Origin: Novosphingobium sp.
GTDB taxonomy: Bacteria; Pseudomonadota; Alphaproteobacteria; Sphingomonadales; Sphingomonadaceae
Assembly (NCBI GenBank): GCA_017744735.1
Contig: JAGIAR010000001.1
Span: forward strand, 62,001-126,000
Length of the DNA stretch: 64,000 nt
Direction: 5' to 3'
Shown here: piece after piece, positions 59,803 through 64,000 of the stretch
Layout: the number at the start of each line of letters is the position of its first letter
How positions within the stretch are numbered: the first letter of the stretch is position 1
Translations under genes and position numbers: made by a program
The notes under the pieces: generated by a model
The model's database searches: none
The model's input: only the letters and a program-made list of their open reading frames with translations
What the model was told of the DNA's origin: nothing

Positions 59803-62280
59803 ATGATCTCGCGCACCACCCTCTTCGCCGGCGTTGCCCTCGGCGCCCTGCTCGCAGCCCCCGTCCTGGCTGACGAGCCAGCCGGCGACGCTTCGGCAAA
59901 GGCTTCGACCGGCGCCGCCGCGGCCGCCGACGACGGCGGCCTGCCCGACAACGTGATCATCATCACCGCGCGCCGCCGCGACGAGCAGGCGCAGGAAGTG
60001 CCGCTGGCCATCGGCGTGCTCGACCAGCGCGCGATCAACGACACCGGCGCGTCGAGCATCTACAAGATCCAGACGCTGGCCCCGAGCCTGCAGATCTACT
60101 CGCAGAACCCGCGCAACACCTCGGTCAACATCCGCGGCATCGGCCTGCCCTTCGGCCTGACCAACGACGGCGTCGATCCGGCGGTCGGAATCTATGTCGA
60201 CGATGTCTATTACGCCCGCCCGGCGAGCGCGGTGTTCGATTTCCTCGACGTCCACCAGATCGAGGTGCTGCGCGGCCCGCAAGGCACGCTCTATGGCAAG
60301 AACACCACGGCGGGCGCGATCAACATCCGCACCAACCAGCCGACCTTCGACTTCGAAGGCAATGCCGAGCTCAGCCTGGGCGACTACGATTTCAAGCAGT
60401 TCAAGGGCGCGATCTCGGGGCCGCTGAGCGATACGATCGCCGCCCGCATCGCGGTGACCGGCAGCAATCGCCGCGGCACGATCTACAACACCGCGACCGA
60501 CACCTGGGAGAACGAGCAGGACAACCTCGGCGTGCGCGGCCAGTTGCTGTTCCGGCCCAGCGACGATCTCAACATCACCCTGTCGGGCGATTTCAGCGCG
60601 CAAAGCCCGGAATGCTGCGCGACCGTCTATGTCGGCTACGGCCCGACCCAGAAGGCGGCGTCGTCGCAATATCCGGCGCTGGCGGCACTGTTCCCGGGCT
60701 ATTCGGCAACGGTCAATCCCGACCCCTTCGCCCGCGAGACCAATCTCGATGCCCCGCTCAACGCCGGCAACAAGACCGGCGGCGCCTCGCTGCGCGCGGT
60801 GTGGAACCTCGACGACCACAACACCTTCACCTCGATTACCGCCTGGCGCTTCTGGGACTGGAAGCCGGAGAACGATCGCGACTACACCGGGCTCGACATC
60901 GTCAGCAAATCGCAGAACCCGTCGCAGCAGGATCAGTACTCGCAGGAATTCCGCTGGAGCTACGACAGCAGGAAGATCGACTTCACGCTGGGCGCCTTCG
61001 GCTTCTATCAGCGGGTCGACATCCAGGGCACCGAGCAGCAGGGCTCGGATTCCGCCAAATGGAACAAGAACACCGCGCCCAATCTCGACGGGCTGACCGC
61101 GTACAACACCCAGTATCTCAAGAACACCAGCTTCGCCCTGTTCGGCCAGCTCAGCTACCACCTGACCGACCGCCTGACCCTACAGCCGGGCGTTCGCCTG
61201 AACTACGACAAGAAGGAAGGCCTCTACGATCGGACCGTGTTCGATGGGGCGGGCAACGAGGTTCCGGCCAGTGGCGGCACTTCCGCGATCAGTCCGGCCG
61301 ATGCGGCCAGCCTGCGCAAGATCTATGCGCCGCAGCATTACGAGCCGGAATTCAGCGCCTGGAACTTCAGCTACGACTTCACCGCGAGTTACCAGCTGGC
61401 GGACGATGTGCTGCTCTACGGCACCTATGCGAGGAACTTCCGCACCGGCGCGATCAACAACAACGGCGTTCCGTCCGACAGCTCGGGCAATCCGATCCTG
61501 GCGCTGGCCACGATCAAGCCGGAAAAGGTCAATCACTTCGAAGGCGGCCTGAAAACCCAGTTCTGGGGCCGCCAGATCACCTTCAACCTGTCCGCCTTCC
61601 GCACCACGATCGACAATTTCCAGACGAGCGTGGTCGCCACCGGCTCGGGCCTGCCGCGCAACGCCTATATCGCCAACGCGCAGCAGGCGCGCACCCAGGG
61701 CGTGGAAGTCGATTTCTCGATCCGTCCGAGCGAACGCTTCAACGCCTATTTCAACGGCGCCTATACCGATGCGACCTTTACCAAGTTCACCAACGCGCCG
61801 CCCCCGCCCGAACTCTCGGGCGGCACGGCGCTGGGGATCGACGGTGATGGCAATATCATCGGCACACCCAGCGCGCCGGGCACGCCGGGCGGCTTCAGCC
61901 CGCCGTTCGTGGACATTTCGGGCTCGGTGCTGCCGGGCGTCTCGAAATGGTCGTTCTCCTACGGTGCCGAAGGCAATGTGCCGGCCAAGCTGTTCGGCAA
62001 GGAAGGCGAGATCTATCTCGGCGTGGACGGCAACTACCGTTCGAAATTTTCCTCGAACCCCACCCCCTCGATCTACACCTGGGTCGACGGCTACAATCTG
62101 ACCAACTTCCGCCTCGGTTTCCGTGCGGCTGACGGGTTCAACGTCTACGGCTGGGTCCGCAATGCGTTCGACGCGCATTATTACGACCAACTCGTGCTGG
62201 GGCCGAGCAACACCGGCCTGATCGCCGGCTTCCTCGGCGATCCGCGCACCTGGGGCGGCACGGTCAGGGTAGAATTCTGA
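59803..62280 (+). CDS. TonB-dependent receptor of the sulfur cluster
   Basis: 825 residues from ATG 59803 with AGGAGG immediately upstream. A signal peptide ends APVLA (about 23). The TonB-box-like segment is NVIIITARRRDEQAQEVPLAI (first part), then the plug with APSLQIYSQNPRNTSVNIRG, VGIYVDDVYYARP and LRGPQGTLYGKNTTAGAIN. The barrel ends TVRVEF. The FecA/sphingomonad TBDT type suits small organic ligands. Position between YezD and TSUP suggests an organosulfur substrate, which is an inference. Confidence 0.88.
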   Translation: MISRTTLFAGVALGALLAAPVLADEPAGDASAKASTGAAAAADDGGLPDNVIIITARRRDEQAQEVPLAIGVLDQRAINDTGASSIYKIQTLAPSLQIYSQNPRNTSVNIRGIGLPFGLTNDGVDPAVGIYVDDVYYARPASAVFDFLDVHQIEVLRGPQGTLYGKNTTAGAINIRTNQPTFDFEGNAELSLGDYDFKQFKGAISGPLSDTIAARIAVTGSNRRGTIYNTATDTWENEQDNLGVRGQLLFRPSDDLNITLSGDFSAQSPECCATVYVGYGPTQKAASSQYPALAALFPGYSATVNPDPFARETNLDAPLNAGNKTGGASLRAVWNLDDHNTFTSITAWRFWDWKPENDRDYTGLDIVSKSQNPSQQDQYSQEFRWSYDSRKIDFTLGAFGFYQRVDIQGTEQQGSDSAKWNKNTAPNLDGLTAYNTQYLKNTSFALFGQLSYHLTDRLTLQPGVRLNYDKKEGLYDRTVFDGAGNEVPASGGTSAISPADAASLRKIYAPQHYEPEFSAWNFSYDFTASYQLADDVLLYGTYARNFRTGAINNNGVPSDSSGNPILALATIKPEKVNHFEGGLKTQFWGRQITFNLSAFRTTIDNFQTSVVATGSGLPRNAYIANAQQARTQGVEVDFSIRPSERFNAYFNGAYTDATFTKFTNAPPPPELSGGTALGIDGDGNIIGTPSAPGTPGGFSPPFVDISGSVLPGVSKWSFSYGAEGNVPAKLFGKEGEIYLGVDGNYRSKFSSNPTPSIYTWVDGYNLTNFRLGFRAADGFNVYGWVRNAFDAHYYDQLVLGPSNTGLIAGFLGDPRTWGGTVRVEF

Positions 62281-62326
62281 CCGTTCCGCGATTGGCCATT
62301 CGAATGCCGACTGAGAGGACCACCTC

Positions 62327-63106
62327 ATGTTCGATTTATCCGCACTCAGCCCCGCCGACATCCTGCCGTTCGTTCTGGTGGGATTCGCGGCGCAGATCGT
62401 GGACGGGGCGCTGGGCATGGCTTTTGGGGTCCTTACCCAGACGATGCTCGTGAGCGTGCTCGGCGTCCCACCGGCGACGGCTTCGGCCAGTGTCCACCTG
62501 GTCGAGCTGTTCACCACCGGGGCGTCGGGCGCGAGCCACATCGCCCACCGCAACGTCGATTGGAAGCTGTTCTGGCGGCTCGCCCCGACCGGGATCGTCG
62601 GCGGGGCGGCAGGCGCCTATCTGCTCTCGAGCATCGACGCGAGCGCGGCCAAGCCGTTCGTGATGATGTATCTCGCCGCGATCGGGGTCTACCTCGGCTA
62701 CAAGGCGCTCAGGCTCAACACCGCGCCCCATTTCAGGGATCCGATGATGACCGCGCCGCTGGCGGCAGCGGGCGGTTTCCTCGACGCGGCGGGCGGCGGC
62801 GGCTGGGGCCCGGTCGTGACCTCCAACCTGCTGGTCCAGGGCGGCGATCCGCGCCGGACGGTCGGGACGGTCAACTCGGCCGAATTCCTCGTGACGCTGA
62901 CGATCTCGGCGACCTTCCTGCTGACGCTCGGCTGGGCGGCGTTTACGCAGGCCGTGATCGGGCTGATCATCGGTGGCGTGGTCGCGGCCCCGTTCGGCGC
63001 CTATTTCGCCAAGCGGCTTCACCCGCGTGCGCTGCTCGGCGCGGTGTCGGCGCTGCTGATCGCGACCAGCATCTTCACCATCTACAGGTCGTGGCCGATC
63101 CTCTGA
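62327..63106 (+). CDS. TSUP (TauE/SafE) family permease of the sulfur cluster
   Basis: 259 residues, about eight membrane helices. The N-terminal repeat has VGFAAQIVDGALGMAFGVLTQTML and the second has AAAGGFLDAAGGGGWGPVVTSNLLVQG, both TSUP signatures (the A-G-G-G-x-G-P form of CysZ-unrelated sulfur permeases). It is 46 bp after the TonB receptor and probably co-transcribed. A sulfite, sulfonate or thiosulfate substrate is likely. Confidence 0.9.
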   Translation: MFDLSALSPADILPFVLVGFAAQIVDGALGMAFGVLTQTMLVSVLGVPPATASASVHLVELFTTGASGASHIAHRNVDWKLFWRLAPTGIVGGAAGAYLLSSIDASAAKPFVMMYLAAIGVYLGYKALRLNTAPHFRDPMMTAPLAAAGGFLDAAGGGGWGPVVTSNLLVQGGDPRRTVGTVNSAEFLVTLTISATFLLTLGWAAFTQAVIGLIIGGVVAAPFGAYFAKRLHPRALLGAVSALLIATSIFTIYRSWPIL

Positions 63107-63136
63107 GCTTGGGCTAGAACCGCAGCCGGAGGCGCA

Positions 63137-63940
63137 ATGGACGGCAATCTCATCACGATCTGCCTGCTGACGGCGGCGATCAACCTGATCGGCGCGCTGG
63201 CCTATGCCGCGCGCATCGCCGGGGTGCGCACGCGGCGGATCGCGATGAGCTTCGCGCTGTTCAACGTGCTGATCCTGGGCTCGCGGCTTGCAAACGGCTT
63301 CCTCGGGCCGCTGCTGGCCAAGCGGGTCGAGCGCGCGATCGCGAGCGGCGGCACACACGACCTCAAGCTCGATTTCCACCTGATGCTCGCTTCGTCGAGC
63401 GCGGCGGTGCTGCTCGGCATCATTCTCGTCCCGACCGGCCAACGGATCTTCTCGGTCGCGATCGAGAAGCTCAAGCATTCGCGCTCGCTGGCGAAATTGC
63501 TGCTCAGCAGCGCCACGCCCTCGGGCGCGCGAGTGATCTACCAGTCGCTCGCCTTCCCGCGCCTGCATCTCGCCCATGCCTTGGCCAAACCGGGCGAACT
63601 CGGCTGGGGGATCGTGATCGCCAACTGCCTGGCGCAGGCGGTGCTGGCGGTGGGGGTGTTCGCTTCGATCTATGCCGGCTATCTCAATCCCGAATACCGG
63701 GTCACCGCCTCGCAGCTCAGCTCGGTGATCAACGGCTTCGCGACCATCCTGCTGTTCGCCTTCATCGACCCGCATCTTTCGGTCATCACCGACGACGCGG
63801 TCGACGGGCGAGTGAGCGAAAGCGCGTTCCGCCGGGTGGTGGTGTGGATTTCGGCCAGCCGCCTCGCGGGCACGGTGCTGGCACAGCTGTTGTTCCTCCC
63901 CGCCGCCCAGGCGGTGGCGTGGATCTCGAACTACGTGTGA
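63137..63940 (+). CDS. Amj-family lipid II flippase-like protein
   Basis: 267 residues, about six to seven membrane helices. It matches the Amj (alternate to MurJ, DUF2837) family: AAINLIGALAYAARIAGVRTRRIAMSFALFNVLILGSRLANGF near the N-terminus and GYLNPEYRVTASQLSSVINGFATILLF later. Bacillus Amj can replace the lipid II flippase MurJ. It starts 30 bases after the TSUP gene but has no evident link to sulfur. Confidence 0.85.
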   Translation: MDGNLITICLLTAAINLIGALAYAARIAGVRTRRIAMSFALFNVLILGSRLANGFLGPLLAKRVERAIASGGTHDLKLDFHLMLASSSAAVLLGIILVPTGQRIFSVAIEKLKHSRSLAKLLLSSATPSGARVIYQSLAFPRLHLAHALAKPGELGWGIVIANCLAQAVLAVGVFASIYAGYLNPEYRVTASQLSSVINGFATILLFAFIDPHLSVITDDAVDGRVSESAFRRVVVWISASRLAGTVLAQLLFLPAAQAVAWISNYV

Positions 63941-63963
63941 GGCTTGCCAAGCCGGACGCGGCG

Positions 63964-64000
63964 GGGCAGCATCTCCCGAAAATTGCCGGAGAGAGACCAT
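63964..64000 (+). other. Probable ribosome binding site and start of the next gene, cut by the window edge
   Basis: The last bases read CCGGAGAGAGACCAT, i.e. a GGAGAGAG site six bases before AT at the very end. A following G would complete an ATG. A small hairpin, GGCTTG with CAAGCC, lies just upstream at 63942-63953. Nothing of the product is visible. Confidence 0.35.

Overview
This is a GC-rich, gene-dense chromosomal segment of an alphaproteobacterium. The best guess is Sphingomonadales (Erythrobacter/Novosphingobium-like). The reasons are four TonB-dependent receptors, an aerobic-type CobS, a short-form HisG, a stand-alone short RNase E/G-like protein between maf and yacG, and a C-terminal J-domain gene beside bolA. 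I could run no similarity search, so the genus is only an inference. I see no prophage, CRISPR array, rRNA or insertion sequence. There is one tRNA (Phe).

Layout. 1-4702: start of an alkane-monooxygenase-like gene (cut by the window edge), an NTF2-like protein, recR, fmt-truA, and a quinone oxidoreductase-like MDR protein. 4738-8103: a bifunctional penicillin-binding protein and cobS, separated by a REP-like element. 8191-15128: an accessory block with a GST, an HxlR-type regulator and a divergent, tightly overlapping operon of three VOC proteins, three GSTs, a GFA-like protein, a DUF1428 protein, an SRPBCC protein and a frameshifted DoxX-like gene. It looks like a glutathione-linked electrophile-handling module and lies between cobS and the J-domain/bolA pair. 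15469-25041: J-domain protein, bolA, pirin, epoxide-hydrolase-like protein, LtrA, DUF2332, the hisG-hisD-nusB-thiL operon (thiL apparently starts with CTG), and a desaturase. 25291-30585: proton pyrophosphatase hppA with a clear terminator, an acetyltransferase-like protein, a cupin/JmjC-like oxygenase and a TesB thioesterase.

30592-37104: PhoD divergent from a TonB receptor with a perfect inverted repeat between them, then an ECF41 sigma factor with its AhpD-like partner behind a textbook ECF41 promoter, then a frameshifted metallo-beta-lactamase/rhodanese gene. 37101-45048: a small secreted protein, 5-formyl-THF cyclo-ligase, uvrC, an AI-2E family permease, and a 1031-residue TonB receptor carrying an inserted cysteine-containing tandem-repeat domain. 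45049-47158: infA-maf-RNase-yacG and tRNA-Phe. 47389-54671: a BtuFCD-type ABC importer facing a BtuB-like receptor and a TSUP permease, which are divergent from a small secreted protein plus a diheme peroxidase. 54739-56884: SDR, thermonuclease and RBBP9-like hydrolase.

56219-63106 forms what looks like a sulfur-acquisition regulon: RBBP9-like hydrolase, SLC13 permease, Rrf2 regulator, YezD protein, TonB receptor and TSUP permease. Four related 25-bp sites precede four of its transcription units, including the regulator's own gene. The window ends with an Amj-family flippase and what looks like the ribosome binding site of the next gene.

The most unusual items are the cysteine-repeat insertion in the TonB receptor, the Rrf2 operator set, and the HxlR/GST/VOC operon.
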